The translations under genes and the position numbers were made by a program. DNA of 55,674 nucleotides, taken from positions 1-55,674 of IMG/VR virus record IMGVR_UViG_3300032282_003382. One strand, 5' to 3'. This DNA is from a virus. Positions 48,671-55,674 of this stretch are shown piece by piece; position 1 is the stretch's first letter; each line of letters starts with the position of its first letter. The notes under the pieces were generated by a model, which saw nothing but the letters and a program-made list of their open reading frames with translations, made no database searches and was not told the origin of the DNA.

Positions 48671-48694
48671 ATGAGAAAATTAGTTAATAAATAA
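48671..48694 (+). CDS. Possible seven-codon minigene
   Basis: ATG 48671 encodes MRKLVNK and stops at TAA. It has a good AAAGGAAA site six bases upstream, and its end overlaps the AATAAATA motif. It may be a leader peptide or the remnant of a lost gene. The rest of the 157-base gap (48588-48744) shows only a short five-bp hairpin near 48606. Confidence 0.3.
   Translation: MRKLVNK
48686..48693 (+). promoter_or_regulatory. Late promoter, AATAAATA
   Basis: TAAATA core 51 bases before ATG 48745. A transcript from here would begin near 48700, after the ATG at 48694, which supports 48745 as the real start of the next gene. Confidence 0.6.
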
Positions 48695-48744
48695 TGCACG
48701 AACCCTTCGACTCAATTGCTAGTATCAACCTATCAGGAATAACC

Positions 48745-49119
48745 ATGAACAATTTTTTCAAGAAGATATTTGGATCCAAACCTGACCCAGAACCTAAGGT
48801 TAACATCCCACGCAAACCCAAAGAGCTTAGTCCTAAAGAAAAGGCTACTGCTTCTAACGAACCCTATATTGCTATACTAAGTGTAGATATAGACGACACT
48901 AATCCAAGAAATGGTAGCTTTGAACTAGACTGGAACGAATTCTTTGTTGCTAAACTGATCAGAGCAGGATATGTGGGCAAAGATGATAGTCAGATCATCG
49001 ATCAATGGTTCCAGGATGTCTGTCGTCATGTTGTCTTGGAAACCTATGAGCAATATGAAGCCATGAATCCCAAAGTTCGTCGTAAAGACAGGAATGACGG
49101 TAGAGCTGAGTACAGTTAA
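48745..49119 (+). CDS. Late phage protein of unknown function
   Basis: ATG 48745 (AGGAAT upstream) is preferred to ATG 48694 because the late promoter overlaps the latter. 124 residues: a short basic N-terminus (FFKKIFGSKP), a Pro/Lys-rich linker, then YIAILSVDIDDTNPRNG, FELDWNEFFVAKLI and IIDQWFQDVCRHVV. I recall the D-x-x-D-T-N-P-x-N-G-S-F-E-L-D-W-N block from marine T4-like phages without known role. Confidence 0.6.
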   Translation: MNNFFKKIFGSKPDPEPKVNIPRKPKELSPKEKATASNEPYIAILSVDIDDTNPRNGSFELDWNEFFVAKLIRAGYVGKDDSQIIDQWFQDVCRHVVLETYEQYEAMNPKVRRKDRNDGRAEYS

Positions 49120-49640
49120 TGATACTCTATGTCACTGGACATAACCATATTCTGGCACCTAAAGCAGCATCAGACTTCGAATACGCTGAACAAGATACCC
49201 AGATAGCCTATAAACAAACTCATGTACATCCAGCTAACAAACCCTACACCTACGCCCATAGACTAAGCCAGATTCTTAAGGCCAGATTATTTCTGGATGC
49301 TATGTTTTATCAGTCTGATGCAGAAAGTGTAAACAAGTTTTTAAACTTTGTATTGATAGATCAACCCGAACAATATGTAGCGATTCTGGCCCTGGCCAGA
49401 CCTAGTAAAGAGACATCAGAACAACTTAATACGAGCCTAAGGTCCTATAATAGACCAGATCCGATATTCATTTACTATTATGAACTTCAGAGCCAGTTTA
49501 ATCCAACCTGGGCCATGCCACATCTGATAATGCCCACAACCGAAACCATATTCAAAACATATACTGATGAACTTACTATGTCTGATGCCCATATGGCTTG
49601 GACCAAAATACTTCTAAAAAGGTTGACAGCTACTGAATAA
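49119..49640 (+). CDS. Phage protein of unknown function
   Basis: 173 residues, TAATG overlap with the gene before. Mixed alpha/beta: LYVTGHNHILAPKAASD at the start, KARLFLDAMFYQSDAES and IFIYYYELQSQFNPTW later. No motif recognised. The next sigma-70 promoter overlaps its last 18 bases. Confidence 0.55.
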   Translation: MILYVTGHNHILAPKAASDFEYAEQDTQIAYKQTHVHPANKPYTYAHRLSQILKARLFLDAMFYQSDAESVNKFLNFVLIDQPEQYVAILALARPSKETSEQLNTSLRSYNRPDPIFIYYYELQSQFNPTWAMPHLIMPTTETIFKTYTDELTMSDAHMAWTKILLKRLTATE

Positions 49641-49651
49641 AGTGCTATTAT
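49623..49651 (+). promoter_or_regulatory. Sigma-70 promoter, TTGACA-17-TATTAT
   Basis: Perfect TTGACA (49623-49628) inside the end of the preceding gene, 17-base spacer and TATTAT (49646-49651), then AAAGG and ATG 49680. Drives the FEN exonuclease unit. Confidence 0.78.
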
Positions 49652-49679
49652 TATTCTACATAATTTCTAAAGGTTTAAC

Positions 49680-50729
49680 ATGAAATATTTGCTTGTAGAT
49701 TTAGCCAATGGGTTTTTTAGGGCTCGTCATGTAGCACATCGTGGTAGTGAACTAGAGGAACGAGTAGCGTTTGCTATTCATGTAACTCTGGGTAGCATAC
49801 AAAAGGCCTGGCGTGAACAAAAAGCAGACCATGTAGTATTCTGTTTAGAAGGGCGCAGCTGGCGTAAGGACTATTACAAACCCTACAAAGCTAATCGTGC
49901 CGAAGCTCGTGCAGCACAAACAGAAAAAGAACAGGAAGAAGATAAGGCATTCTGGGGTGCATTTGATGACCTACAACAATACCTTATTAATAGTACCTGT
50001 TGTACAGTACTACAACATAAACAACTAGAAGCAGATGATCTTATTGCTGGTTGGATACAAATACATCCAAACGACAGTCACGTAATCATTAGCTCTGACT
50101 CAGACTTCCATCAACTACTAGCAACTAATGTAGAACAATACAATGGCGTAGCAGATGAGCTGCATACCATTAACGGCATCTATGATAAGAAGGGTAAATT
50201 AGTACTGGATAAGAAGACCAAGGAGCCCAAGACTATTCCTGATCCTGAATGGATCTTGTTTGAAAAAGTTATGCGTGGTGATCCTACTGACAATATTTTT
50301 AGTGCCTATCCAGGTGTACGCACTAAAGGTTCTAAAACTAAAGTAGGGTTAACAGAAGCCTATGAGGATCGTCACAAACAAGGATTTGCCTGGAATAACC
50401 TAATGTTACAACGCTGGACAGACCATAACGGTGTTGAGCATAAAGTATTAGATGATTATCATCGCAATCGTGTACTAGTAGACCTCAAAGCACAGCCTGA
50501 TGCCATTAAGTCTATTATTGTACAAACAATTACTGAAGCAAGTACTGCTAAATTAGTCAGCATGGTAGGTGCAAAGTTTCTGAAATACTGTGGCAAATAT
50601 GACCTGGTTAAACTAAGTGAACAAGCCACACAATATTCAGAAATGCTTAACAGCACTTATCCTGAAACAGAAGCATCTGCTGATACGCAGAACTTTCTGA
50701 AACAACTTACACTGGAGAATGTATCATGA
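49680..50729 (+). CDS. FEN/RNase H-type 5'-3' exonuclease
   Basis: 349 residues. YLLVDLANGFFRARH carries the first metal Asp; VFCLEGRSWRKDYYKPYKANR is the conserved R-x-x-x-x-x-Y-K-x-x-R block; LEADDLIAGW and ISSDSDFHQLL give the two acidic clusters; GDPTDNIF fits the helix-hairpin-helix region. This matches T4 Rnh (305 residues) and relatives, which remove RNA primers and flaps on the lagging strand. Under a strong sigma-70 promoter, as expected for a replication gene. An insertion around 160-190 (KKGKLVLDKKTKE) makes it slightly long. Confidence 0.88.
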   Translation: MKYLLVDLANGFFRARHVAHRGSELEERVAFAIHVTLGSIQKAWREQKADHVVFCLEGRSWRKDYYKPYKANRAEARAAQTEKEQEEDKAFWGAFDDLQQYLINSTCCTVLQHKQLEADDLIAGWIQIHPNDSHVIISSDSDFHQLLATNVEQYNGVADELHTINGIYDKKGKLVLDKKTKEPKTIPDPEWILFEKVMRGDPTDNIFSAYPGVRTKGSKTKVGLTEAYEDRHKQGFAWNNLMLQRWTDHNGVEHKVLDDYHRNRVLVDLKAQPDAIKSIIVQTITEASTAKLVSMVGAKFLKYCGKYDLVKLSEQATQYSEMLNSTYPETEASADTQNFLKQLTLENVS

Positions 50730-51205
50730 GCTTAACTGCAAAACCCATTGTTAAAAATAAATTCTGGATCGTAGAGAAGGATGGCGAAAAGGTTGCTACC
50801 ATCCAACGCAATACTCAGGGTGTAGTATATGTACACAATAATGAACGTAAGTTATTTGATAACATCAAGAACTTAGAAAAGACTTACAACATTAGTTTTG
50901 ATACTAAAGTTCAGACTAAACCTAAGGCAGTAGTAACTGAAGACATTTCAGGTTATCCTACTGCACATCGTCCACATAATGTCCTTAAAGATATTAAACA
51001 CAAATCCTTCATCTATACCAAGAGTGCCAAGAGCAAGAGTTATTTCTGTGCTGGCTATTACATCATTGAATTTAGTAATAACTGGATGCCTAGCTTTTGT
51101 CCTAAACTAATTACTCTACAACGATATAAGTTTCAGGGTCCGTTTAAGTCTAAGTTAGAACAACAAGAACATCTTAGGTTGGCTAATACCAAGGACGTAA
51201 TTTAA
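50726..51205 (+). CDS. Phage protein of unknown function
   Basis: 159 residues, basic, ATGA overlap with the exonuclease gene. KNKFWIVEKDGEKVATIQRN, GVVYVHNNERKLF and ISGYPTAHRPHN are blocks I know as a recurring hypothetical protein in marine T4-like phages. The start looks like a small beta barrel. Coupling to the FEN gene suggests a replication role, not proven. Confidence 0.65.
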   Translation: MSLTAKPIVKNKFWIVEKDGEKVATIQRNTQGVVYVHNNERKLFDNIKNLEKTYNISFDTKVQTKPKAVVTEDISGYPTAHRPHNVLKDIKHKSFIYTKSAKSKSYFCAGYYIIEFSNNWMPSFCPKLITLQRYKFQGPFKSKLEQQEHLRLANTKDVI

Positions 51206-51405
51206 TGGACAGTATTGTAAAGAAATTTAACGAAAAAGTACAAATACTGAACCAATCCGGCTCAAAAGAGTTAACTTTGGGTGCAAAAGAAGCCAGGGAA
51301 TTGCATCATGCAATTTTCAACATGCTAGAGCGTATTAGTGAGCTTGAGAAGGCCAAGGCCACTGATAATGTGGTTGAATTGATAGCTGATGGTGGTAAAT
51401 TTTAA
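51205..51405 (+). CDS. Small helical protein of unknown function
   Basis: 66 residues, two helices (IVKKFNEKVQIL and ARELHHAIFNMLERISELEKA), likely a helical hairpin that dimerises. TAATG overlap with the gene before. It ends the sigma-70 unit that begins with the exonuclease. Confidence 0.6.
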   Translation: MDSIVKKFNEKVQILNQSGSKELTLGAKEARELHHAIFNMLERISELEKAKATDNVVELIADGGKF

Positions 51406-51415
51406 GTTTTTTTTA

Positions 51416-51423
51416 GATAAATA
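51416..51423 (+). promoter_or_regulatory. Late-type motif, GATAAATA
   Basis: TAAATA core eight bases before ATG 51432; a TATAAT also begins at 51427. A transcript from here would be almost leaderless. Confidence 0.45.
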
Positions 51424-51431
51424 CTTATATA

Positions 51432-51731
51432 ATGAGCAGACCTAAACCTACAGTATTAATTGAGCAGGTTCAAAAAACGACCTATAAATGCGACCAGATT
51501 TTAGAAAGCCAGGGCATTTGGGCTGTGTTCTATGAGAACAAACCCATTAACCTAAAAAGCTCTAACCTAGTTACCAGTTACCCAGGTCCAAAGTATAAGA
51601 AGGTTAGTTTCAGTAACCAGGGTCATGCTATCAACTTATGTAAGAAATTAAATGCCTTGTTCAAAACTGACAAATTTTCTGTAGTATTGCTCACACAAGG
51701 TGACACAATCTACCCTAAACCCACAGCGTAA
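51432..51731 (+). CDS. Small phage protein of unknown function
   Basis: 99 residues, basic, with VLIEQVQKTTYKCDQILES, IWAVFYENKPINLKSSN and a helix (HAINLCKKLNALF). The layout suggests a small alpha/beta domain. No motif. No good ribosome site before the ATG, in line with a leaderless start. It overlaps the next gene by 32 bases. Confidence 0.55.
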   Translation: MSRPKPTVLIEQVQKTTYKCDQILESQGIWAVFYENKPINLKSSNLVTSYPGPKYKKVSFSNQGHAINLCKKLNALFKTDKFSVVLLTQGDTIYPKPTA

Positions 51732-52086
51732 TTATGTAGAGCAGATACTTAAACTGCTCAGCATAGACATAACGCTAGAATCCCTAAACCAGTATCAATT
51801 TCTTATTTGGAAAAATCCGTTTGATCCTAACTCCATGCAGTTAACCAAACATGGTTATCAGATATTCCGTGATAAATTGACATTAGAAGCAAAGCGTTTT
51901 AAAATAAAACCTGAACACGCAAAAACTAAAACCTACGCTATTATATCTAAAAAAATGGCAGGACCTTTTTACTTTAGCCCAGCATATACTTTGTATGCAT
52001 TTGATAGTCGCGACTCCTTCATGTTAAGTTTAATGAGTGGTGATTTAAGTCAGTACCTGGAACAAAATAGTTTTCGTGATAACTAG
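51700..52086 (+). CDS. Phage protein of unknown function
   Basis: 128 residues from GTG 51700; the start is uncertain because no ribosome site is clear. Basic and helical, with RNYVEQILKLLSIDITLE and KTYAIISKKMAGPFYFSPAY. No family recognised. It overlaps the preceding gene by 32 bases, more than usual in this window, so the true start may be further in. Confidence 0.5.
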   Translation: MTQSTLNPQRNYVEQILKLLSIDITLESLNQYQFLIWKNPFDPNSMQLTKHGYQIFRDKLTLEAKRFKIKPEHAKTKTYAIISKKMAGPFYFSPAYTLYAFDSRDSFMLSLMSGDLSQYLEQNSFRDN

Positions 52087-52094
52087 GAGTTAAT

Positions 52095-52769
52095 GTGGCA
52101 ATAGATTGGAAGTATCCATTGCATGAAGATGGTGTATATTATTGTATACCTAAGTCTGATCAGGAATTACATACATTCATTGAACCTAACTTAGATACAG
52201 GTCCCTGGATAGCAGGTGGTGCTGCTCTGAGATGGTATGAGGGTAAATCCCTGGACGACCATGATGTAGATATATTTTGTAGCAGTCAAGAACAATATGA
52301 TAATGTTAACAATAAAATTCATGCAAGATACATTGATGACCCTACTGCCTACTGCATTACTAAATTATTTGAAACTGATAATGCATCAACTTTAAGAATT
52401 GATAAAATAGTAAAAAATTCTGACTCCTTGTTTGGGCTAAATGGCATAGCCATCAGCTGGAAAATTCAGTTAATTAAAAAGTTTATGCCTGCAAACTTGG
52501 ACGAATTATTAGATAAGTTTGATATTAGTGTCTGTAAGGTAGCTACAGACTTTAAAAAATTTAAAGTTAACCCTGAAGCTGCCAGAGACATTAAAGCCAA
52601 ACGTCTGTACTTTCCCAATGGCTTTAAACCAGATAGCCTAAAACGCATAGTGAAATACAATGCCTATGGTTATACCCCTGATCCTGATATCTGGGATAAA
52701 TTATTCCAAGTAGAAGGCCTAGTAACTAAATTCCATCCCAATGTTGGAGATTATGACAATGCATTCTGA
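52095..52769 (+). CDS. Nucleotidyltransferase-like protein
   Basis: GTG 52095 with AGGAG five bases before it. 224 residues. WIAGGAALRWYEGKSLDDHDVDIF has the pol-beta-type nucleotidyltransferase pattern G-G-x-x-L-x(n)-D-(x)-D, with D-x-D as the metal pair; LRIDKIV may supply the third Asp. The rest is helical (WKIQLIKKFMPANLDEL, RDIKAKRLYF). Such enzymes add nucleotides to RNA, protein or small molecules, or are toxins. I cannot tell the substrate. Confidence 0.65.
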   Translation: MAIDWKYPLHEDGVYYCIPKSDQELHTFIEPNLDTGPWIAGGAALRWYEGKSLDDHDVDIFCSSQEQYDNVNNKIHARYIDDPTAYCITKLFETDNASTLRIDKIVKNSDSLFGLNGIAISWKIQLIKKFMPANLDELLDKFDISVCKVATDFKKFKVNPEAARDIKAKRLYFPNGFKPDSLKRIVKYNAYGYTPDPDIWDKLFQVEGLVTKFHPNVGDYDNAF

Positions 52770-53133
52770 AGCTGGCTGGAGTTTGCTAAGTCCTAACCCA
52801 ATTATTAAGTACCTACCAGAGTTTGATGAACATATAGTATACTGGTGTGGCATAGGTATGCTACATTCTACGGCTTTAACTCTGGCATGTCACCATATGG
52901 CTAATATCTACCCTGGTGCTAGCGTTAAAGCAGCCTTGTATGATAAATTTTTGAAATTATATAATGCTGGGGCATTTCAGACTTCAGACTGGGACACACT
53001 GGCTAACCAAGGTTATGCAACTCATTATGACTTAATTAGTAGCTGGTTAAAAAATAAGGGCGGAACTGCCCCGGGTCCTGATCGAGATTTAATTCAAGTG
53101 CTATCCATGCTTAAACTAAACCAGAGTGTTTAA
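52759..53133 (+). CDS. Phage protein of unknown function
   Basis: ATG 52759 is favoured because GGAG lies nine bases before it; ATG 52741 and 52753 are alternatives. 124 residues, helical with aromatic residues (EAGWSLLSPNPIIKYL, IVYWCGIGMLHSTALTLACHHMANIY, HYDLISSWLKNKGG). It overlaps the nucleotidyltransferase-like gene by 11 bases. No function recognised; partner of that enzyme is possible. Confidence 0.55.
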   Translation: MHSEAGWSLLSPNPIIKYLPEFDEHIVYWCGIGMLHSTALTLACHHMANIYPGASVKAALYDKFLKLYNAGAFQTSDWDTLANQGYATHYDLISSWLKNKGGTAPGPDRDLIQVLSMLKLNQSV

Positions 53134-53139
53134 TATAAT
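53111..53139 (+). promoter_or_regulatory. Weak candidate sigma-70 promoter, TTAAAC-17-TATAAT
   Basis: Perfect TATAAT (53134-53139) just after the previous stop; the -35 TTAAAC is poor. An AAGGA site and ATG 53159 follow. Confidence 0.4.
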
Positions 53140-53158
53140 TATTAGTAAGGAATTAATC

Positions 53159-53365
53159 ATGTACAATACCAGAATATCAGATTTAGAATACAAACATGTC
53201 TTATTAGAGCGAGAAATTATCAAACTAGGACAGAACCCTAACTTTGATGAAACTCAGATGACCGAACTTAAGAAGAAAAAACTAGCCATCAAAGATGAAA
53301 TTACTCGCCTGCACAGACTACAATGGGATATAGATCATGAACATGTGGGTTACGGCGACGAATAA
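53159..53365 (+). CDS. YdcH/DUF465-like small coiled-coil protein
   Basis: ATG 53159 follows AAGGA. 68 residues: ISDLEYKHVLLEREIIKL and MTELKKKKLAIKDEITRLH form a helical hairpin. The second helix, with L-K-K-x-K-L-x-x-K-D-E-I, matches DUF465/YdcH proteins. Function of the family is unknown. Confidence 0.65.
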   Translation: MYNTRISDLEYKHVLLEREIIKLGQNPNFDETQMTELKKKKLAIKDEITRLHRLQWDIDHEHVGYGDE

Positions 53366-53370
53366 AACAG

Positions 53371-53399
53371 TTGACAAGCATCTGAAAAGATGCTATACT
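53371..53399 (+). promoter_or_regulatory. Sigma-70 promoter, TTGACA-17-TATACT
   Basis: Perfect TTGACA (53371-53376), 17-base spacer and TATACT (53394-53399). GGAG and ATG 53440 follow. Strong host-type promoter for the final gene group. Confidence 0.85.
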
Positions 53400-53439
53400 G
53401 GTAACTGTTTGCTAATTTGTTTAGCCTGGAGATAAAACG

Positions 53440-53829
53440 ATGGCGTTCCATTTAGAGGGTCCTTGGCTTACTACCACAGGTAAAAAGAAAGGCAAGGTTA
53501 AATTTCGCAATGCAGAACAAGCTCGCAACGCTCGTATGAATAAAGAAAGCTGGGAAAAACTCCTGCAAGATCATAAGGTTACGGCAGAAGAAAAAAAACG
53601 CAAGCGGGCATTGGCAAGTAAGCCCTATGTGCCAGCCATGCCTGGCTATCGTGGTGCTACTGACCCACGCATTCCTAGTTTGGAGACCACAGGTGCGCCT
53701 TGTGTAAAAGCGCCTGCCAAGATCTACACTGGTGACAAGATGATTGGTATTTCACAAATGCCAAAGTCAAACGCTGTTCCAATTTTCAATCCGGACCACA
53801 TCATAGAAATTGCTCGTATGCGAAGATAA
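53440..53829 (+). CDS. Basic early phage protein of unknown function
   Basis: 129 residues, strongly basic in the first 60 (TTGKKKGKVKFRNAEQARNARM, EEKKRKRALASKPY), then Pro/Gly-rich (VPAMPGYRGATDPRIPSLE) and a helical end. The first part may bind nucleic acid; the middle looks disordered. Directly behind a strong sigma-70 promoter, so probably an early protein. I recall the P-G-Y-R-G-A-x-D-P-R-I-P-S-L block from other T4-like phages as hypothetical. Confidence 0.6.
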   Translation: MAFHLEGPWLTTTGKKKGKVKFRNAEQARNARMNKESWEKLLQDHKVTAEEKKRKRALASKPYVPAMPGYRGATDPRIPSLETTGAPCVKAPAKIYTGDKMIGISQMPKSNAVPIFNPDHIIEIARMRR

Positions 53830-53857
53830 TACACAGGTAGCAAAATGTATCACTACA

Positions 53858-54238
53858 ATGGAATTAGACAAAATGGAAACTGAAAACACCCTGTGGGAAC
53901 AGAACGAAGTATTTCGTATACTCAGCGGCAAACCAGGTACAGCCTATCAGGAGTCTGAGGATTATGAAAAAGCTTCTTTCCGTAAATGGACTGTATCCTT
54001 GCTGCATAATGGGCCTATCACCGTGGAGTTCGTCAAAAGCGATGGAACCCTACGCACCATGCGCTGCACCCTGGATCGGTCACTGATTGATGCGCCCATG
54101 CACCCAGGTTTGACTGAATCCAAGACCCGGACCAAAGATGTCCATGTGCAAACTGTGTGGGATCTGGAAGCCAAGCAGTGGCGCAGTTTCCGCTATGACC
54201 GTTTGAAGATTATCAGTGTGAACATAGAGCTTGCGTAA
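53858..54238 (+). CDS. WYL_2/DUF2693-like phage protein
   Basis: 127 residues. WTVSLLHNGPITVEFVKSDG with LRTMRCTLDRS is the core of the DUF2693 (WYL_2) family, an SH3-like barrel seen in T4-like phages, followed by QWRSFRYDRLKIISV. Starts at 53810, 53858 and 53873 are all possible; none has a strong ribosome site. Codon use is GC-richer than in neighbours. The family may bind nucleic acid or small ligands, with no proven role. Confidence 0.7.
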   Translation: MELDKMETENTLWEQNEVFRILSGKPGTAYQESEDYEKASFRKWTVSLLHNGPITVEFVKSDGTLRTMRCTLDRSLIDAPMHPGLTESKTRTKDVHVQTVWDLEAKQWRSFRYDRLKIISVNIELA

Positions 54239-54246
54239 GTAGAAAA

Positions 54247-54825
54247 ATGACCGATCTAAAACAAGAAGTCTATGTAAGTGTAGACGTTGAAACAGATGGG
54301 CCTATACCAGGTCCGCATAGTATGCTGAGTCTGGGTGCTGTAGCAATGTTACCCAATAATGATATTAATCTAAGGGAGATTGATAGTTTTACTACCAATC
54401 TAATTACATTGCCAGGTGCTGCACCAGACCCTGATACACAAATCTGGTGGGAATCACAGGATCCTAAGGTATATGCTGCAAGCAGAGACAATCCTAAAGA
54501 TCCTGTTATTGCCATGACAGAGTTTACAGACTGGTTGGATAAGTTACCTGGATTGCCAGTATGTGTGGCTATGCCAGCAGGCTTTGATTTTATGTTTGTG
54601 TACTGGTATCTGATGCGTTTTGCTCATCGTAGTCCTTTTAGTTTTAGTAGCCTGGATATCAAGACGTATGCCATGGCTGTACAAAAAACTGGATATCGTA
54701 AAAGTGCAAAGCGTTATTGGCCTAGTCGTTGGTTTCCTAAGAACATGCCTCACACCCATGTAGCTCTGGACGATGCTCGTGAACAAGGTCATTTGTTTTT
54801 AAACATACTTAAGGATAACACATGA
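54247..54825 (+). CDS. DEDD-type 3'-5' exonuclease (DnaQ-like)
   Basis: 192 residues. VYVSVDVETDG is ExoI (D-x-E), AMPAGFDFMFVYWYL is ExoII with Asp, and HTHVALDDAREQGHLFL is ExoIII (H-x-x-x-x-D-A), making it a DEDDh enzyme. It should trim 3' ends of DNA or RNA. The family-B polymerase has its own proofreading domain, so this one may work in repair, recombination or RNA decay (compare T4 DexA). ATGA overlap with the next gene. Confidence 0.85.
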   Translation: MTDLKQEVYVSVDVETDGPIPGPHSMLSLGAVAMLPNNDINLREIDSFTTNLITLPGAAPDPDTQIWWESQDPKVYAASRDNPKDPVIAMTEFTDWLDKLPGLPVCVAMPAGFDFMFVYWYLMRFAHRSPFSFSSLDIKTYAMAVQKTGYRKSAKRYWPSRWFPKNMPHTHVALDDAREQGHLFLNILKDNT

Positions 54826-55286
54826 AACAAGATATTGAACTAAGCATCAAGAAGTGTTTGAAGTTTTTGCAAATCCGTCAAAAAATACACATCTATAAGT
54901 TTGAAGAACATAAACAGATTCCTGATGCCGACTCTGGTGTATATGTTATTGCCATGGACTCTGGTAAGAAGTCCGAAGCAGTATATGTAGGCAAGGGTGA
55001 CATCAAAGCTCGTCAGATCAGACACGCCTGGAAGGCTTATGATCGTGTACCAGTAGGCCATGCTTATCCCAAGGGCTGGCAATGGCTGGCTGAGAATGTA
55101 GCTCGTGTTCCAGAAAACTGGACTGTGTATTATGTAAGTCTGGAAAAGGAAACAGCAAGGAGTGCCATGGAAGGTGGTCTAATTCATATGCTACAGCCTT
55201 TGGCCAATGATGAGACTTTCAAAGATGAAAACCGTGAAATTTCCCCAGTAGAATCAAGCACTTACAAGGCACGAAAAAAGGCTTGA
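54822..55286 (+). CDS. GIY-YIG-like protein
   Basis: 154 residues. SGVYVIAMDSG and EAVYVGKGDIKARQIRHAW give the two strands (here G-V-Y and Y-V-G) and the Arg of the GIY-YIG nuclease fold; SAMEGGLIHMLQPLAND supplies the catalytic Glu and the final N-P-like block. Probably a structure- or site-specific nuclease; homing endonuclease or restriction-type use are both possible. Confidence 0.7.
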   Translation: MKQDIELSIKKCLKFLQIRQKIHIYKFEEHKQIPDADSGVYVIAMDSGKKSEAVYVGKGDIKARQIRHAWKAYDRVPVGHAYPKGWQWLAENVARVPENWTVYYVSLEKETARSAMEGGLIHMLQPLANDETFKDENREISPVESSTYKARKKA

Positions 55287-55311
55287 CTTTTGGCTCTAAA
55301 TCCAGCATAAT
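55283..55311 (+). promoter_or_regulatory. Sigma-70 promoter, TTGACT-17-CATAAT
   Basis: TTGACT (55283-55288) overlaps the previous stop; CATAAT (55306-55311) is 17 bases on. AGGAG and ATG 55342 follow. Confidence 0.7.
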
Positions 55312-55341
55312 GCTTGCATAGTAACTAACTAGGAGCACTAA

Positions 55342-55674
55342 ATGTACGCAATCCAAACAGGCACTAAGTTTCTCAAGCCCAGCGCCAGCTACACATCATT
55401 CTATGATATTGTTGTTACAGAGACTCCTAAGTTCGTTAAGACACATCAGGAAGCTATTGCCCAACGCAATGCTATCCTAGCACAGATTGACAAGAGCATC
55501 GGGTATTTTGAAGCACAGATGGCCAGTGAAGGCGCAAAGGTAGCTAAAGAGCTCGCAAGGATCCCTAAGCTAGAAGCCAAGTTAGCAGAGCTTAAAGAAC
55601 TGCCCTACAAAGAAGTATACAAGCGGATCCCACGCTACGAGAAGGAGCTGAAGGATGCCATGTGGTACAAGACA
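55342..55674 (+). CDS. Early phage protein, N-terminal part (3' end outside window)
   Basis: ATG 55342 with AGGAG eight bases before it opens a frame that stays open to the window end (111 residues). It starts YAIQTGTKFLKPSASYTSF, then a long charged coiled coil (QEAIAQRNAILAQIDKSIG, AKVAKELARIPKLEAKLAEL). No family recognised. The sigma-70 promoter marks it as an early gene. Confidence 0.7.
   Translation, partial: MYAIQTGTKFLKPSASYTSFYDIVVTETPKFVKTHQEAIAQRNAILAQIDKSIGYFEAQMASEGAKVAKELARIPKLEAKLAELKELPYKEVYKRIPRYEKELKDAMWYKT

Noticed and set aside
1-55674. tRNA genes, CRISPR arrays, insertion sequences, integrase or attachment sites
   Set aside because: Reading the gaps between genes on both strands showed no cloverleaf, regular spacer-repeat pattern, transposase or integrase motif. 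All gaps are under 160 bases.

Overview
The window looks like a continuous piece of a large, AT-rich, T4-like contractile-tailed phage (myovirus) genome that infects a Gram-negative bacterium. The evidence is a family-B DNA polymerase, a gp44-type clamp loader and a gp45-type clamp, T4-type late promoters (core TAAATA, with perfect TATAAATA copies), a GroES-like co-chaperonin, PhoH, a periplasm-spanning lysis cassette and tightly packed genes with ATGA overlaps. All recognised genes but phoH lie on the plus strand. Two solute-binding proteins (TctC/Bug type and DctP type) and near-perfect sigma-70 promoters point to a proteobacterial host, perhaps a betaproteobacterium from open water. That host call is inference.

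Layout. 1-5 kb: tail fibre and Ig-like structural proteins. 5-9 kb: small unknown genes, a truncated DnaE-like protein, GroES, an SGNH-like protein and the gp44 clamp loader. 9.4-11.3 kb: the two solute-binding proteins, closed by a terminator. 11.4-14.7 kb: a PP-loop ATPase, a HAD phosphatase and convergent phoH. 14.8-19.8 kb: late genes, candidate spanins, small membrane/holin-like proteins and a collagen-LamG fibre protein. 19.8-23 kb: DnaJ and a full-length ClpA. 23.7-28 kb: late small proteins, mostly virion or assembly candidates, and a glycosyltransferase. 28-34.5 kb: DsbA-like protein, DNA polymerase, sliding clamp and a TGT/DpdA-like base-exchange enzyme. 34.5-48.6 kb: a metabolic and modification region with a T-fold protein, FolE, QueD, QueE, a YhhQ transporter, three glycosyltransferase-like proteins, two radical SAM proteins, a methyltransferase, a cupin, a PRTase, a HIT protein and a PP-loop/Rieske/PP-loop cassette. 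48.7-55.7 kb: small accessory genes, a FEN-type exonuclease, a DEDD exonuclease, a nucleotidyltransferase-like protein and a GIY-YIG protein.

The most interesting system is the 7-deazaguanine one. FolE, QueD and QueE can make 7-carboxy-7-deazaguanine from GTP; YhhQ can import related bases; the DpdA-like protein, translationally coupled to the sliding clamp, could put the base into phage DNA. No canonical QueC is present, but two paralogous PP-loop proteins flank a Rieske oxygenase right next to queD. They are candidates for amidation and oxidative tailoring that would give an unusual DNA base. The link between that cassette and DNA modification is a hypothesis from gene order only.

Two promoter classes are visible. 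Sigma-70-like promoters, mostly with 17-bp spacing, precede replication and metabolic genes (early or middle). TAAATA-core promoters, usually 17-23 bases before the start codon, precede virion, chaperone and solute-binding genes (late). No tRNA, CRISPR array, insertion sequence or integrase was seen, and no stretch over 300 bases lacks a gene.
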